Shown: piece after piece, positions 1 through 13,000 of the stretch
Numbering within the stretch: the first letter of the stretch is position 1
Layout of the letters: each line of letters begins with the position of its first letter
Origin: Hypoxylon rubiginosum
Lineage: Eukaryota > Ascomycota > Sordariomycetes > Xylariales > Hypoxylaceae
Direction: 5' to 3'
Length of the DNA: 64,000 bases
Assembly: GCA_902806565.1 (NCBI GenBank)
Contig: CADCXA010000055.1
Coordinates: forward strand, 1,674,001-1,738,000
Made by a program: the position numbers and the translations under genes
Notes under the pieces: generated by a model
Seen by the model: only the letters and a program-made list of their open reading frames with translations
Told to the model about the DNA's origin: nothing
The model's database searches: none

Positions 1-2211
1 GGCAGAAAGTGGGCTTTGGTTGGCTGGAAGATACCCAAGTAATGGTATAATCAACAATTTGCTCTAAGAGACTGAAGAATGAGATTGTATGTCGGTCAAA
101 GACAATCGGGTTTATGGTACATGATTGCTTGAGGTCCACGTGCGCGTGAGAGCGTGAGAGTTGATTCAGTCGCAGTATGCAAAAAAGAAGAGAAAATAAA
201 AGAGAGAGTAGGAAGGTTAATATCGTCGATGTGGGACAATAGCGATACAAAGGAGTCGGAAAGGATCAGACAGCATTAACGCCAGAATTGGAAAGTTCAA
301 GGTTTCGACTAAGGTGCTTTAGGTCCCTTTAGGTCCTGGGGGTGCCGGTAAGATCAGGGCTCCGTTATCCTGCGGCGACTATCAGGGCCCTACGTCAGCT
401 GTGTATTTGTTGCACCTTAATTGGCACGGGAGGTACTTATATGGCCTGGAATTGGTGTCGTACATACCAGCGTAACGCCTAGAAGCTGGGCCACTGCTGC
501 ATAATTGCGCAAGCCTCACCCAACCACACCCCAACCATAGCCCGCTCTGCCCGTTGCGACTTGCGATTCCGAGCTGCGCACCTTTAAGGCGATGCGCTAA
601 ACCCAGCAGCTGCAGCCAGTAATAGAGCTAATAATCAGCTCTGCCCTATACGGATGGCACGGCATTTCGCCCCCCGTCCTTTCGCTGTGGCGGAATCACG
701 TAAGGCTAGCCTCTAGTAGGTATAGGTAAGTACATATATGTAGGAACATGCACGTATCACTCTATCAGTGCAAATTCTGCTGGGCTCAGCCACACGAATC
801 GTCCCTCTTTCTTCCTAGGTACCTACCAGGTAAGCTTGCAACCAATCTGCCTTGGAGTTTTTCCCGTTTGCCGTATCATTTGACTCATTCAGGAACAGGA
901 GATAGGTCCCTTTGGCTTGCGGCAGGACACAACATCCAACGACATCCATCTCAGGGGGCCGCAGTCAGGAGATCAATCACCCGCGTATTCGCTTGTGTAC
1001 CCCCTCGTCTTCGGCTATTCCATCTCATTTCTAGAAGACGAAGATTCCAGCCTGGCAGTGTTGAATGCTGTTCACCGTAAAAATAAAATTTAATCAGATT
1101 CTGTCTGAAATCAGCTGAATAGATCTGTCATGAAATCCGATATACGTCTCTCTTGCTAGCCCCTTTTAAATCCCATTGCAGGAAGTGTAAGACGGACTGC
1201 CGCAGAAAACCTGCACGATGGAGATCAGCCATTCATTCTTGGCCCCAAGATGGCGTCATGGGATATGCCGTTAAAGGATTACGGGAGGACGCGCTTGGTG
1301 TGCTGGCGTGCTGGCGTGCTGGTGTGCTGGTGTGTTGGTGTCTAACTTGCATGATACGCTAAATACGCAAGGTGTTCTTGATGTCGTTTGTCTTACATGT
1401 AGAGCATCTTCCCGTCTCACTCTCATATACCCAGGACACCTAATGATATCTATTCCCAAACCTGCTGTATGATACCTGTCGACTATACCTGTCAACTACC
1501 CAGGTATCTTAGGTAGGTAAACTACAAACGGTGCTCGTTTGACAGTGTTCGTTTGTTTCTACTAGCAATTTGTTTTTTATAATGGAAGTTTGTCCTATGA
1601 TCAGGTATGTCCCTAGTTACTATAGAGCAAGGTAGGAAAATGGCACATCTATGGACCAACTCTCTGAAATTCTGAAAATACTTGTACACGGCATCTACCC
1701 AAGTAACAATAACGACATCATGACCAACTTGAGAACCTTTCGAGATCCTGGTTGGCGGGTGGGAGGTCAATAAAAATTGCAGCCTTACAACCCGCAGCAC
1801 CTGTCGAAGCTGAGGCTGTCACATTCTATCGACTTTTTTGTAGATGTGATATCCTAAACCTCTTTACCTGGGTAACCGATAACGACTTCCAGTTCCAAGG
1901 TTCTTTCTACTTTTTAACTGCAACGCCCGGGTTATTCCTTGCCTCTTCTGCACCTTGCATTTTATTGCCCACCAAACAAGAAGAAGAAAAAAAATAACAG
2001 GGCAGGCGCCATCTGTTGACGTTAGTCCTCAAGTTCCTCGCATTTCAGCTTACCTTTCGTCCTGTCGTACTTCCTGCACCTCACTCAGCCTCATCTCACT
2101 AGTTCACTGCCCTGTTCCCTTTACAATTCCCAGGACATCGGGCTCTGCATGTACTAACGCACATTCGGCAATAGAAGCGACAGGTAATTGCCTAGGTACC
2201 TAGAGCTCACC
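1..2211. other. Intergenic region, no gene seen
   Basis: No reading frame here resembles a protein and no spliced model could be built. The stretch is of mixed composition. Copies of a palindromic TACCTAGGTA-like motif lie at about 813-829, 1501-1520 and 2191-2203, the last one ending only 8 bp before the next start codon. A short CTGGCGTG/CTGGTGTG direct repeat is at about 1301-1340. The last few hundred bases are presumably the promoter and 5' UTR of the gene at 2212. Confidence 0.6.
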
Positions 2212-4040
2212 ATGGCTGATTCGCCTAGAGATTCGCCTACCAAGTCGGGTGAAGAGCCAATGGCGAAAGAAAACGAACCCGCAAAGCCTGCCAATTCTGG
2301 CAAAGCTGCTCCGACCAGTGACGATTCAACTAGCGGTCAGGAGAACGACGCACATCGCGATGAAGGAACTGCCGTCGGATCAGATGGCGACATCCCTTCG
2401 TCTAATCCTGCGGTGCATATCGAGTCAAGCGGTGACGGCAACAACACCAATGGTATCGCTACTTCTGGCGTTGCCGATGACAAGGCTGTCGACGAGGGAA
2501 TTCAGCTGCAAACCGAGCCTCAAGCAAAGAAGAAGAAGAAGAAGAAGTCCAAGAGAAAAGGTGGTGCTGCCCGCAAGAATGTCACCGGCTTCGAAGGTCA
2601 GTCTTATACATAGCCTCCATAGGGCGAAGTCCTAGCTAACCTTTATACTAGAGTACTACGCTGATGCTCCCGTGACCCCTGCCGAAGCAGCTCAAGAAAA
2701 GAGCGAGGTCTATAACCTGTGAGTACCTGTGTTTCGACTTGGAATTGCCGTGCTAACGTTGACACAGCTCCCGCTCATTAGCAGAGTATGACCCAACAAT
2801 ACCCACCCTTAGTAGCTGTATGCAATATTTGAATACGTAGCTAACAAACACAGGCGCATCGAGGAATGCATCCAACGCTACCGAGCCAGCCGCCGAATGG
2901 ATTCTGAACGTACCAATCTATTCAACAAGTATATGTGGCTCGGTGGCGTTGATACGTCTCAACGCCAATTCACAGGCTTCGCCAACGATCGTGATGCCCT
3001 GGAGGAAGCGGACGCGGACGAGATCCGCAAGATGACCGCAACAGATTTCGTTGGCGGCAGCGGCCAGCGCTTCTTTGACCCCTTGGAGCAAGAGCATTGG
3101 GTTGTCGACTTCGAGGGCATTATCAAGGGTTACCTGTAGGTCGGACGTTGATAAGACCAGATCCATCCTATCCAGACTAACCGGTGCTAGGTCCCGATTG
3201 ATTCCAGGCATATACCTATACGACGAGCCCGTAATCCGAAAAGCGGCAGAACTAATCAAGAACTTTCTTAACTATGTCTTGATGCATGATGTGTGCCCCG
3301 AGTACACCAGCAACATTATGGCGGCAAGAAACATCTGCGATATTGGCCCTCTCGAGCTACGCTCTGTTCACGAGCTGTATCGCGGATTACCTGGTGATTT
3401 CAACCTTGCCGCCAGCTCGCTTTTCCACGACCGTCACATAGAAAAGGTTGACGTAACCGAGAACTTCGATAAGCTGTTCATGTTTCGCTTGACGGTCATC
3501 TTCTCGGCACTGCTAAGTGACGAGATCAGGGAGAAGTTCGTCGAGGAGGAAGATCCAACCACAATCTATGTGGCAAACACGAAGGAGGAAACTTACGAGG
3601 TCGTTGATATAGTACAGCCCCATCCGAAGCACATCTTGGCTGTAGAAAAGGAACTCGAGAAACAAGGCTATGGTGGGAAGGCCAAGCCAGCTGGCGTCCT
3701 TAAGCTGAGGCCTTCTATCATCGACTTCGGTTACGACAACGTACCTCGCTCAGACGAGATCGATATGAGTAACGCAGAGGTGGAGGAATACCTACTCGAG
3801 GACGAGCTACTGGCCAAGTTTGAGAAGGGGATGAAGATCAGGGCCGTCGTGTGTGAGCTGAACATTGGTCTTCGCTTCATCCACGAGGTCAAGGATCTCC
3901 GTGTTTCGTTTGACTTATTCTTACCTCAGATGTTGATGGAGAATTGGAAAGAGCCCGTTCCCAACACTCGTCCTGCTCCGTCGGCTGCCAACCCGAATGC
4001 CGAGGAAGATGCCGTCGGGGGTGATGAGGAGGCGTTCTAA
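2212..4040 (+). CDS. arb1: Argonaute siRNA chaperone (ARC) complex subunit Arb1
   Basis: Arb1-family protein. In fission yeast Arb1 binds Argonaute in the ARC complex, which holds duplex siRNA before it enters the RITS heterochromatin complex. Five exons fit: 2212-2596, 2652-2718, 2768-2785, 2854-3135 and 3191-4040, giving 533 aa. Exon 3 is only 18 nt. The first ~125 residues are acidic, Ser/Pro-rich and low complexity and end in a run of seven lysines followed by KSKRKGG, a likely nuclear signal. The Arb1 domain follows, with segments such as RIEECIQRYRASRRMDSER, LFNKYMWLGGVDTS, HWVVDFEGIIKGYLSR and VLMHDVCPEYTSNIMAARNIC. The C-terminus is acidic. The start at 2212 has a good context (CACCATGG); an in-frame upstream ATG at 2188 is less likely. 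Family identity comes from recognition of the domain, not from a search. Confidence 0.88.
2768..2785 (+). other. 18-nt micro-exon in arb1
   Basis: Exon 3 of the arb1 model. The flanking introns are 2719-2767 (GTGAGT...ACACAG) and 2786-2853 (GTATGA...ACACAG). Its six codons restore the frame between YNL and RIEEC; reading through either intron hits a stop. Confidence 0.75.
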
Positions 4041-5559
4041 TATGTGATGACGAGTTCATTGGACATCCAGAGGAGCTGAAAGGCTATTCATTGCTACTCG
4101 GCATAATGCTCTGGCTTATTAGGTAGTCGGATTTGCTAATGTCCTTGCAATGTTCTCTCAATTCGGTACACGAGGCGGAGGCGGAGTGGATATCCTAATA
4201 GGGGGTTTGTTCCTAGATAACAAGTTGCCATATACCCAGTAGAACGGGTCGCCGCAAGGCAATGAATAACGATGAATTTCCTGACTAAAAGCAGACTTCA
4301 CTTCTGAATTGTTAATTCGACGTGTTTGAAACGGGATTGGGGATAGATAGGATCCCGCGCCGTATAAGCAAGGCTTTCTTTAATACCTAAACCTCCTAAC
4401 TCCTACTTCCATACCTTACTCGTATCTCGTAACGCCCGAGAACACACCCCCAACGACTTGGCAAAGGTCGAAGGCTTTACATAGTAGGAATTTGTACACC
4501 TTTTGATTCGCTTCCGTTCTTGGCGATGTTGGCCCTACCTAAGTAGTGGGCGGCCGCGAGTCGTGGCATTGAGGATTCGACTTGTTTGTGCCGCTTTTGT
4601 TTTTCTTGGCGCGCGAAGCCCGCGCCCGCAAATATTGCTACCAAGAGGGCTGAAATTGGGGACGGCCCCTCTTGGCCTTTTCTTCGCCTGCTGGGCGTTT
4701 TTTTGTGCCGCACCGCCTCGGCTTTGGTTCGTTCCCTTTTTTTCTCTCTCCTTTTTCTTTTCTTTTACCTTAGGTTACCTAGCTGACCTCTAGGAGGTAA
4801 GGAATATGAGGTTTATGCTTCTGCCCATAAGTACCATACATCATGCCGACATATTTCTTTCCTTTATGCCTCGTCTGCCCGCGTCGAGAAGATAAGACGG
4901 GGAAGTTGTTGAGGGAGACTTAGTCAGTCCACCGACTCCTTACGGGTGGGAAATATTCGTTCGATGCAGGTAAGCTCCCATGAGCTCGGGAGGTGTACAA
5001 TACATAGGCAGGTAGTTCGGGGCGAGGCTACGAATGAGATAGAGGGCTTGCGTACGAAATGTCGTTTGTAAGTAGGGGGCACGCACAACCCCCCGGACCA
5101 CGCAATTTAGCTACGAGATCTAAAGGTCAGCATCCTACCCAAGACCTTGGCAGGTTGGCAGAGGTCATTACTAGAAGTGAATTCGCTAGGCATTGGCTCT
5201 TGGAAGCCTGTCCGGTTTTTCTCGGCGTGGACCGAAAGGAAACTTAATGGGTCGAGAGTTTGTTTGCATCTGCTCTCCGGAAGGTCGAGAACCTCTTTCT
5301 TTCTTTCTCTCACTCTCTCCAAGATTTTATTTCTCGCCTGTCTTTACCGGTTGTCGGTTTTTCTTCAAACCTTACCATTATGTGTGCGTGTCTTCCGTGT
5401 CAGATCTCCTCAAGCAACTAGTAGCATCGAGACGACAAAAACAGTTTTTCGTTGGGTGGCCCTATTCCGTTTATAGCAACTGGGTACCTACCTAGATAAC
5501 GCAGGAGACGCCAGTCGTCATCGCGCGACGAATTAGGGAATCTTACCTAACCCGCTGCG
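4041..5559. other. Intergenic region with pyrimidine-rich tracts
   Basis: Reading frames here are short and biased and look like no protein. Two pyrimidine-rich tracts stand out. One at about 4725-4770 is T/C-rich. The other at about 5291-5330 consists of CTTT/CTCTC runs and lies about 230 bp before the next start, where a CT-rich core promoter would be expected in a filamentous fungus. A TACCTACCTAG motif is at 5485-5495. Confidence 0.5.
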
Positions 5560-6369
5560 ATGGAGCCCTATCGACGATCCGCGCCGCCGGGAAGCACCCG
5601 ATCCTGGCAGCTTGCGAAAATCGCCCTCCAGCTGCTGTCGCTCGTGAGCTGCGCCATCGTGCTCGGGCTCAGCGCCTCGTGGACGTGGGAGGACGGGTCG
5701 GGCATAGGGATCCTCACGATCCCCATCGCCGTCGTGACGGCCGCGTGGACCGTCGCCGAGCTCGTCACCGTCTTCGCCCGCCGGCGGAGCTCGCCGGGCA
5801 GGGGGATACACCCCGGCGCCCACGTCGGCGTCCAGCTCATCGTCTTCCTCCTGATGATCCTGGCCCTGTTCTATTCGAGCATGCTCTGGCGGAGCGTGCG
5901 GAGGAGCATCGCGCCGTGCAACGACTGGCCGCGCGACTCTTCCGACCCGGACTACGTGTACCGGAACAGCACGGGCGTCAGCAGCGAGGGGAGATATATC
6001 TCGATCAACACGTTCTACTGCCCCGAGGACTACCGCGAGAAGGTGAACAACGCGGCCTATCAAGCGGCCGTGCAGACACTCGTCGCGTTTTGCGCTTTGC
6101 TATGGTAGGTCTTCTGAGGTAGATATCGTATGTATAAGCCTCCGTGTGGGGATGCTGACGAAAAAATAAAACCATGTAGGGCCATCCACTTCTCGCTCTT
6201 CATCCGCGCGTGCATAGAGACGCAGCGCCGGAATAAGGAACCCCCTGCCCCGATGATGTATCCGCAGCCCATGTGGCCGGCGCCGTACGGATCTAGTCAC
6301 CCCTACGGAGTCCCTTACGGCGGTGATCCCCAGAGGGGACCCGCGTCGAAAGAGATGAATTACGCATGA
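5560..6369 (+). CDS. Four-TM membrane protein (MARVEL-like)
   Basis: Predicted integral membrane protein of 244 aa from two exons, 5560-6104 and 6180-6369 (the intron splits a Trp codon). Four hydrophobic segments are visible: about residues 19-40 (IALQLLSLVSCAIVLGLSAS), 50-70 (GILTIPIAVVTAAWTVAELV), 88-108 (VGVQLIVFLLMILALFYSSM) and 165-190, which is split by the intron. A long loop with two Cys and an NST glycosylation site lies between helices 3 and 4. The tail is short and rich in Pro, Tyr and Met. This layout matches fungal MARVEL-type proteins, but no diagnostic motif was found, so the family is tentative and the function unknown. The first exon is strongly GC-rich at third positions compared with the gene before it. 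Confidence 0.7.
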
Positions 6370-7338
6370 GACCGCTCTCGAGTATGCTATGTTTTCCGTT
6401 AATGGCTCACGAGAAAGCTCGGAAATACGAGGGCATCTGCTCAGCCCCCCCTATTCCGCGCCATCAGTGGTATATTCTACCCCACTCTTCGGTGATGGCG
6501 GTGTAGGAGACGAGGGCAATGGTTACTTAGGTTAGGCAGGCTTGATAGGATAGGACCAGACTATTATACCCGAAGGAACTGGTGCTTTTGTATTATGGGT
6601 AGGGTTATCATGTCTTTATGGTGTCTTTGGAGTTTTTAGGATAGGAGGCAAGGCGGCAATAATGCGGCGGAGTTTTTCAACAAATTATATTATACTCTAG
6701 ACATCGTTTATGAGCCGTATTGGTGTCGTTTTGGGAGCCATCTCGACCTTAACATGTCGATGCTGCATTATTGACACTCGCTAACGAACCGGCCGATCTC
6801 AAGTATCACAACCCCACCACAGTGCACTCTGCTTGTTTGGTTACCAAGAACAGGTTGGATTTGACCAATATTTCCCCGGCCAGTCCACCGCTGGCCGGTC
6901 AAATCTCGTCAGCCCCTTAACGTCGACGCCCTCTTTAATCCGAGAAAGTGTATCTTCAAGAATTTTCAGATCCGTCAAGCCGAGAATTAAGAAGATGATT
7001 ATGACCATTAAAATGTTGAAAATATATATATATATATATATGTCTCCAATTTCGAGTTTCCTTCGAACTGTCCCATTCCCATGAGAAAACAGTCGAGTTG
7101 AGGATTAGCTAAGCTAGTGAGTGTTCCCTTGTCACGGTAGAGCAGCGCATTCACGGCTCGTCATGGTGGGGGCGGGGTCATTATCGACTGATCAGGAATT
7201 GTGACATTACAACATCAAGCTATTCTGTATTTATTTCTGTATTTGTCAAACAAGTAGCAACCCATTGATATATATAGTACCGAATTGAAGATACCACACG
7301 GGGGATAGCTTTGTCTAATTTAACTAAAATCTGTCAAA
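6370..7338. other. Intergenic region with AT microsatellite
   Basis: No gene was recognised. An inverted pair GGCCAGTCCACCGCTGGCC lies at about 6878-6896. An (AT)10 tract is at 7022-7041. The last ~150 bp form the promoter and 5' UTR of the GMF-like gene. Confidence 0.5.
7022..7041. repeat. (AT)10 microsatellite
   Basis: Twenty uninterrupted alternating A/T bases in the intergenic DNA upstream of the GMF-like gene. Confidence 0.95.
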
Positions 7339-8012
7339 ATGGTAAAGTTGTTCATATTACTCCGAGTCTCCTGTCTCGAGAACCCCGCCTCACTAATTGT
7401 CGCCTCACTGACTGTCGAATAGAGCTCCGAAGCAAGACTCTACACCTTCTCGCAGGAGACGAAGGACCACCTGCGCAAGTTCCGCTTGACGACATCGAGG
7501 GCGAGTGGTCCGCAGGCTGTTATCTGTATGTACGTCTGTCTTGACATTTGTTTACGGCACCTGGAGTCTAGAGTTCTTGCTTAAAGCCGTAGCTAACCAT
7601 GTCGCGAATCTGCTAGATTATATCGACAAGAAGACGCACGAGATCAAGCAAGACGAAGACAAAGTAGTCTACAAATCCCTCGAAGAGATCGGCGACGACC
7701 TGCCCGACAACTCGCCGCGCTATATTCTACTAAGCTACCCGCTCACCCTTGTACGTCTGCCCTACATAGACACTATACTCCGTGGCGCGATATCCACTGA
7801 CAAGCACTTGATGCGTGCTGCAGCCATCCGGTCGCTTGTCCGTACCGTACGTCCTCCTGTACTACCTGCCGAACACGTGTAATGCCGAGAGCCGCATGAT
7901 GTATGCGGGCGCGAAGGAGCTCATGAGGAACACGGCCGAGGTTGGCAAGGTTATTGATGTCGAGAGCGTTGATGATCTGGAAGATATCCCCGCGAAACTG
8001 GCTGCCGAATAG
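7339..8012 (+). CDS. GMF-family (ADF/cofilin-like) Arp2/3 debranching protein
   Basis: Glia maturation factor family, the group containing yeast Aim7 and fission yeast Gmf1. These proteins use an ADF-H fold to bind Arp2/3 and take apart branched actin. Four exons give 142 aa, the usual family length: 7339-7341, 7423-7525, 7617-7750 and 7824-8012. The first exon is only the ATG; its intron (GTAAAG...AATAG) joins it to SSEARLYTFSQETKDHLRKF. Later diagnostic segments are IDKKTHEIKQDEDKVVY, EIGDDLPDNSPRYILLSYPL and GRLSVPYVLLYYLPNTCNAE. Without splicing the segments lie in different frames, so this could be mistaken for a pseudogene. The gene converges on NBP35, with 108 bp between the stop codons. 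Confidence 0.9.
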
Positions 8013-8120
8013 GCTATCTGAGCCGGGCGGAACGCATGACTTAGACTGACTGATGAGTTGATATCCCCTGCATTAATGGGAGCCAAATTTTACTATTTTT
8101 GGGGTTTCTATCCTCTTTCT

Positions 8121-9149
8121 TTAGTCGTCGGGCAATACCTGTTGCGCATCGAGCCCTATCTCGTGCGCGACCCCTCGAACGACATTCTTGAGTGCCTTAC
8201 ATGCTGGGCTATCGGGGAAATTATCGAAGAAGCTCTCTCCGTAGTCGCAGGCCATACCTATTCTAGGGTCGAGCGGTACCTCGCCCAAGAACGGTATATC
8301 CATCTCCTTTGCCAAAGCTGCGCCACCTCCCGTCGTAGCCTTGAATATTTGGCTCTCGTGCGTACACTTCGGACACACGAAGCCACTCATGTTTTCCACC
8401 AGCCCTAGTACCCGTATGCCTGCCTTTTTGCAAAAATCGATCTCTTTCCTCACGTCGAGAAGTGCCACCTCTTGCGGTGTCGTGACCATAACGGCGCCAT
8501 CAATGCCACTCTCCTTTAAGAAGCTGTTAACGCTTAAATGTTCGTCGCTTGTGCCCGGTGGTGTGTCGACTAGTAGGAAGTCCATGTTGCCCCATTCCAC
8601 CTCTTTCAGGAATTGCTTGATGAGCCCGTTCTTCTTGGGGCCGCGCCATATCACCGCGTCGTCGCGGTTCGGTAGCATAAACTGTATGCTCATGACGCCG
8701 AGGTTGTCGGAGACCCAGACGGGCGACCAGCCCGTGTTGCTTATGTGTATCGTCTCGGCCTCGACGCCCATCATCTTGGGTATGCTGGGCCCGCAGATAT
8801 CCGTATCCATTATGCCGATGGTCATGTCATCGTTCGTAGCGAACGCGTGCGCTAGCAGGCTCGTAAAAGTGCTCTTGCCGACGCCGCCCTTGCCCGACAG
8901 GACGAGTATCTTGTGCTTTACCCCGGATAACCGTTCCGATATTAGGGGTATGTCAGGATCGGGACCCTTGGGCGCGGAGGCGCATATGGCCTGGTTCGGA
9001 CAGCCGGCGCAGGAGTCGGCCTTGCCTGCGCTCTCGGATTCGGGACCCGGACAGTGCTCGGGTTCGGGGGCGACGAGTTGTGGACGCGACTTGAGTGGGT
9101 TGTCGAGGACGTCCTGGACGGGTTCGGGCTCTTCCAGCGAGGGCGCCAT
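8121..9149 (-). CDS. NBP35: Cytosolic Fe-S cluster assembly P-loop ATPase Nbp35
   Basis: Scaffold ATPase that works with Cfd1 to build [4Fe-4S] clusters for cytosolic and nuclear proteins. It is a single exon of 342 aa, typical for the family. The N-terminal cluster ligands are Cys33, 47, 50 and 56 (C-x13-C-x2-C-x5-C), the signature that separates Nbp35 from Cfd1. The deviant Walker A is [10 protein letters not shown] (residues 86-95). [15 protein letters not shown] and [13 protein letters not shown] follow. The C-terminal CPKC pair (Cys259, Cys262) supplies the bridging cluster site. All key residues are present. The first ~60 residues are acidic and Pro/Glu-rich. The gene diverges from the Hos3-like deacetylase across 862 bp. 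Confidence 0.96.
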   Translation of the reverse strand: MAPSLEEPEPVQDVLDNPLKSRPQLVAPEPEHCPGPESESAGKADSCAGCPNQAICASAPKGPDPDIPLISERLSGVKHKILVLSGKGGVGKSTFTSLLAHAFATNDDMTIGIMDTDICGPSIPKMMGVEAETIHISNTGWSPVWVSDNLGVMSIQFMLPNRDDAVIWRGPKKNGLIKQFLKEVEWGNMDFLLVDTPPGTSDEHLSVNSFLKESGIDGAVMVTTPQEVALLDVRKEIDFCKKAGIRVLGLVENMSGFVCPKCTHESQIFKATTGGGAALAKEMDIPFLGEVPLDPRIGMACDYGESFFDNFPDSPACKALKNVVRGVAHEIGLDAQQVLPDD

Positions 9150-10011
9150 TGTTTAGGGGTGGTATGTATCTGCAACTCGAAATACGACTGGGTATATGCT
9201 GAAAAGAAGATTGCGACGCTTCGTTTAAAAGGTAGGTCGAGATATTGAAAGGTTACTGACGGGTACGAGTGTGATATTTTGCTTAGAAATCCGGGAGAAA
9301 AGAGACGCACATGCGAATGCGGATAGGCATTACATAGTACTTTTAGGGCAATCGATAACGCTAATTTCCTGGTCTTTTTAGCGGTAGTGGGGTAGATTCA
9401 GCAGCATATCGCCACCAGCTCTTCAGGGCTCCGTCATCGCAGTTGAATTAGTCGAGCCCGTACCTACATTCGGAGGTACAGGTAGAGAAATAAATGCCTG
9501 ATCACATTGGACTGAATTCTAGCTTGTAGTACTACACTCCATCAGAACTTTATACGACTTCAGCTACTGATCACAAACGCATACTTCGTACATGCATATG
9601 ATTTCTGTTACAAGGGACCTCGGAGCGGATTGCACAAATACGTCAATGGAGGGGCACATAAAGCATTGTAAAAAGAAATGGCGCTTGTTGCTGCAGAGAC
9701 CCTTCCGGCATGCCCACACGTGATTTGGCAGTTTGGACACTAAGTTTACGTAGTTGGTTGTTGGTTTGTCCACTAAGACGCGACGCGACGTCAACTTTGC
9801 TTCTGAAACTGGAAAATAAACCACTAAACTCCCCGACTATCAAAACCACAACGTCTCAGTTCGACCAAACGATCGATTACCAACGTCCGCGAAATCTCCA
9901 ACGATTTTCAAGTATTTCAATTTCGTCTTCAACTGAATTGTACCCAAATTAAATCGCCTTGGTCACTACAATTCCTCGAATGAGCCTCTCATCGTCGCCA
10001 GCATCGAAACC
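9150..10011. promoter_or_regulatory. Divergent promoter NBP35 / HDAC
   Basis: An 862-bp head-to-head spacer with no open frame of interest. The ~250 bp before the start at 10012 are rich in short AAC/TCC runs on the + strand, as in a fungal 5' UTR. No individual site can be named with confidence. Confidence 0.5.
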
Positions 10012-13000
10012 ATGGCTACCCCTGGACGAGATCGAGTCCAGCCATGGCTTCAAAACACAGCAAACCGTCCCGACGACGATCATGAGCTTTTGAATTCCTT
10101 AAACAACCTTTCTCTTTCGACATCGCCCTCAATTTCTACCGCAGCACCTGCAACGATACACTCTCCACACTTGACGCGCTTAGCTACATCGCCAAATTCG
10201 AATGCGTATTCCAACCCTCGAACCGGGAGAACTCCCTCTGCTTCCCCGAGCACCAGGGCGCCTTCTCGAGGCCCTACCCACAGGGCTAGTATGAACGGGT
10301 TGAGCTCGCAATCCCGATCGGCGACACCAACCCTGCTCCGGAAGACTTCTATGAACTCCCTTCACTCCTCCAGTGGTATTACCCCGAGTCGCGCACCCTC
10401 ACGCCGCGCTAGTTATAATCATCTTCTATCGCCCTCTGCTTCTAAATCGCCTTTGAACGGGTTCCCGCGGACTATGGAGGAATTCGAAGAGAAACCGGTT
10501 CTCACTGCTGCTTCGGTAGCAAGCGCCTATATGGAGAAAGAGTTGGAATTGCTTCATCCGAACTCGACTCAAAGCCGTAACGCAGAAACCATGGTCGTTT
10601 TGCATGACTCGTGCTACGGACACCGTTTCTCTAGGCCTCAAACCACCAAGAGGGACCTCGGTTATATTGTCGAACGTCCTGAGCGCATTCAGGCTTGCGT
10701 ACTTGGTGTGTCAATGGCATATATTCGACTTGGAGAGCGACATTGCGATGGGAAATACCCTATTCATCCCGAGCTCGATCCCCATTCGCTCCCTAGCGTC
10801 CCCTTTCGTATCCACAAGACGAATCGGAAATTACCACTGGGTTCTACGACTGTCACCAACGTCCACGGAGGCAAGTGGATGGAGGAGCTGAAGATTATGT
10901 GCAATGCCGCCGAATCCAAACTGTCTCAGTCCAAGAACGAGTTAGGCAGACCCGACATAAACAGAGGGCCCAGTGCTGAACCACCCAAGGAACTTCACTC
11001 GGGTGATCTCTATCTCTGCGAGGAATCCTTGAACGCATTTGAAGGAGCACTCGGTGCTGTTTGTGAAGCTGTGGACGAGATCTTCTCCGATTCGCCTTGT
11101 AAACGCGCCTTCGTCGTCGTACGTCCTCCGGGACACCACTGTTCTGCATCTTACCCCTCGGGTTTCTGTTGGCTGAACAATGTGCATGTGGGCATTATGC
11201 ATGGATTTATGAGCCATGGTTTGACACACGCGGCAATCATCGATTTTGACCTACACCATGGAGATGGTTCTCAAGCCATAGCGTTGGCGCATAGTTCTCG
11301 TAACTATGCCCGTGGAAAGGGATTGCCAAAGAATGCGCCCGCGTGGCAGAAAACTACTATCGGGTACTTTAGCATGCACGACATTAATTCCTTTCCATGC
11401 GAGGACGGCGACCTTCGTAAAGTCAGCAATGCTAGTGTTTGTATTGGTGAAAGACAGCTGCTTTCCGCTTGGAACGTCCACCTCGATTATTGGAATTCGG
11501 ACGTGGAATTCTGGAAGTTATACCAGTCAAAGTACTCGATTCTCTTGGAAAAAGCTCGATGTTACTTGCGATCGGAGACGGAACGATATCGCGCTTTAGG
11601 TCAGGTGCCTAAAGCCGCAATCTTCCTGTCTGCTGGTTTTGATGCAAGCGAATGGGAGGCCGACTCGATGCAACGTCACGCAGTCAAAGTTCCTACCGAC
11701 TTCTACGCTCGCATTACTCGGGATGTGGTTAAGATGGCATCCGAAGAAGGACTGAGCGTCGAGGGTCGAGTCATTAGTGTTTTGGAGGGCGGCTACAGTG
11801 ACCGGGCCTTATACTCTGGAGTTCTCAGTCATCTTGGCGGTTTGGCTGGTGGTGACGATTCTGTGTCACCAAAGGAAGGAATTTCTGGCGGGCTCGCCTA
11901 TGAGATGGCCAGTAGAATTGGATCACTCAGTAGGCGGAACACGTTGACAGAGAGCGAGCTGAAGTTCCCGTATGATCCAAGTTGGTGGTCTTCATCTGAG
12001 CTCGACCGACTCGATGCCACGATGGACCCTCCGTCTCAGGAGCCGGCTAAGAAACCTCGGAATTTCACACCCGGGAACTATTCCTCACCAACCCAGGCAT
12101 CGAGTGCTAAGGCTATAGATCCTACCAAGGTTCGACGGAGTGTTTCGGGCTATTCGTCGTCACAGTGGTCAATTTCTCGACCGCCTACTCCGCCTCCGCC
12201 TGACGTCCCCTGGAATACTGCTGCTCATGAACTCAGCAAGATACTCATACCGAAGGACCGCCAAATCAATAGCTATAATCACCTGGAGCTCAAAGAGATG
12301 AGCGCAAAAGCTAGACGTGCACGTCAATCCGAGGTTGAACAGAGCGTAGCTGATGACGGTGCTGGTTCTATTCCAGAAGCTGTTCCTGCACCGCCCGCCA
12401 TAAGAAAATCTCAACGTGAAAGGAAGCCAGTTCGACCCTCATACCAAATCGAGAACGAAGACTCGAAAACGCGCAGAAGAACGGTTGCAGGACCTAGTGT
12501 TCTTGCTACCGAAAATGTATGTTCTCACTATTTCATATCCGTATGTATTGTAACGCACCTAACAGTGATTTGCAGGCACGTGCTCGAGGGATTCCCACAC
12601 AGAACGGTTCAAGACTGGGTCAGCAGCCCAACGGTGCGGCTGCATTTACAAGCAATGATGAACCCAGCGCTATACCAAGGCCTTCAACTTCGCAAAGCAT
12701 CCGCCCCAAGTCATCTTTAAACACACGACGCCAGGTTTCTACAGGGTTAGACGCTAAGAAGATTCGACCACCGAAGAAGGTAACGAATACCCAAACGCAA
12801 GCCGCCACCTTACCTACGAGACCCGAGCCTTTACCTAGCACAACCCGAGAATCGACTCAGACAGCAACGAATCCTACGGGTGAAATGGATGGGATTACTA
12901 ATGGCATGAAAAAGATCAAGATTAATGTGCTAACCAAGGAGAAAAAGGAAGCAAGAGAAAAGGCTAAGGCCGAGGCTGCTAAAAAGGCAGAAGATGAGAA

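Noticed and set aside
7311..8012. GMF gene as a pseudogene broken over three frames
   Set aside because: Three introns with good signals restore a full 142-aa protein of normal family length.
8341..9156. 271-codon frame on the + strand opposite NBP35
   Set aside because: It is a shadow of the NBP35 coding strand, which carries all catalytic motifs.
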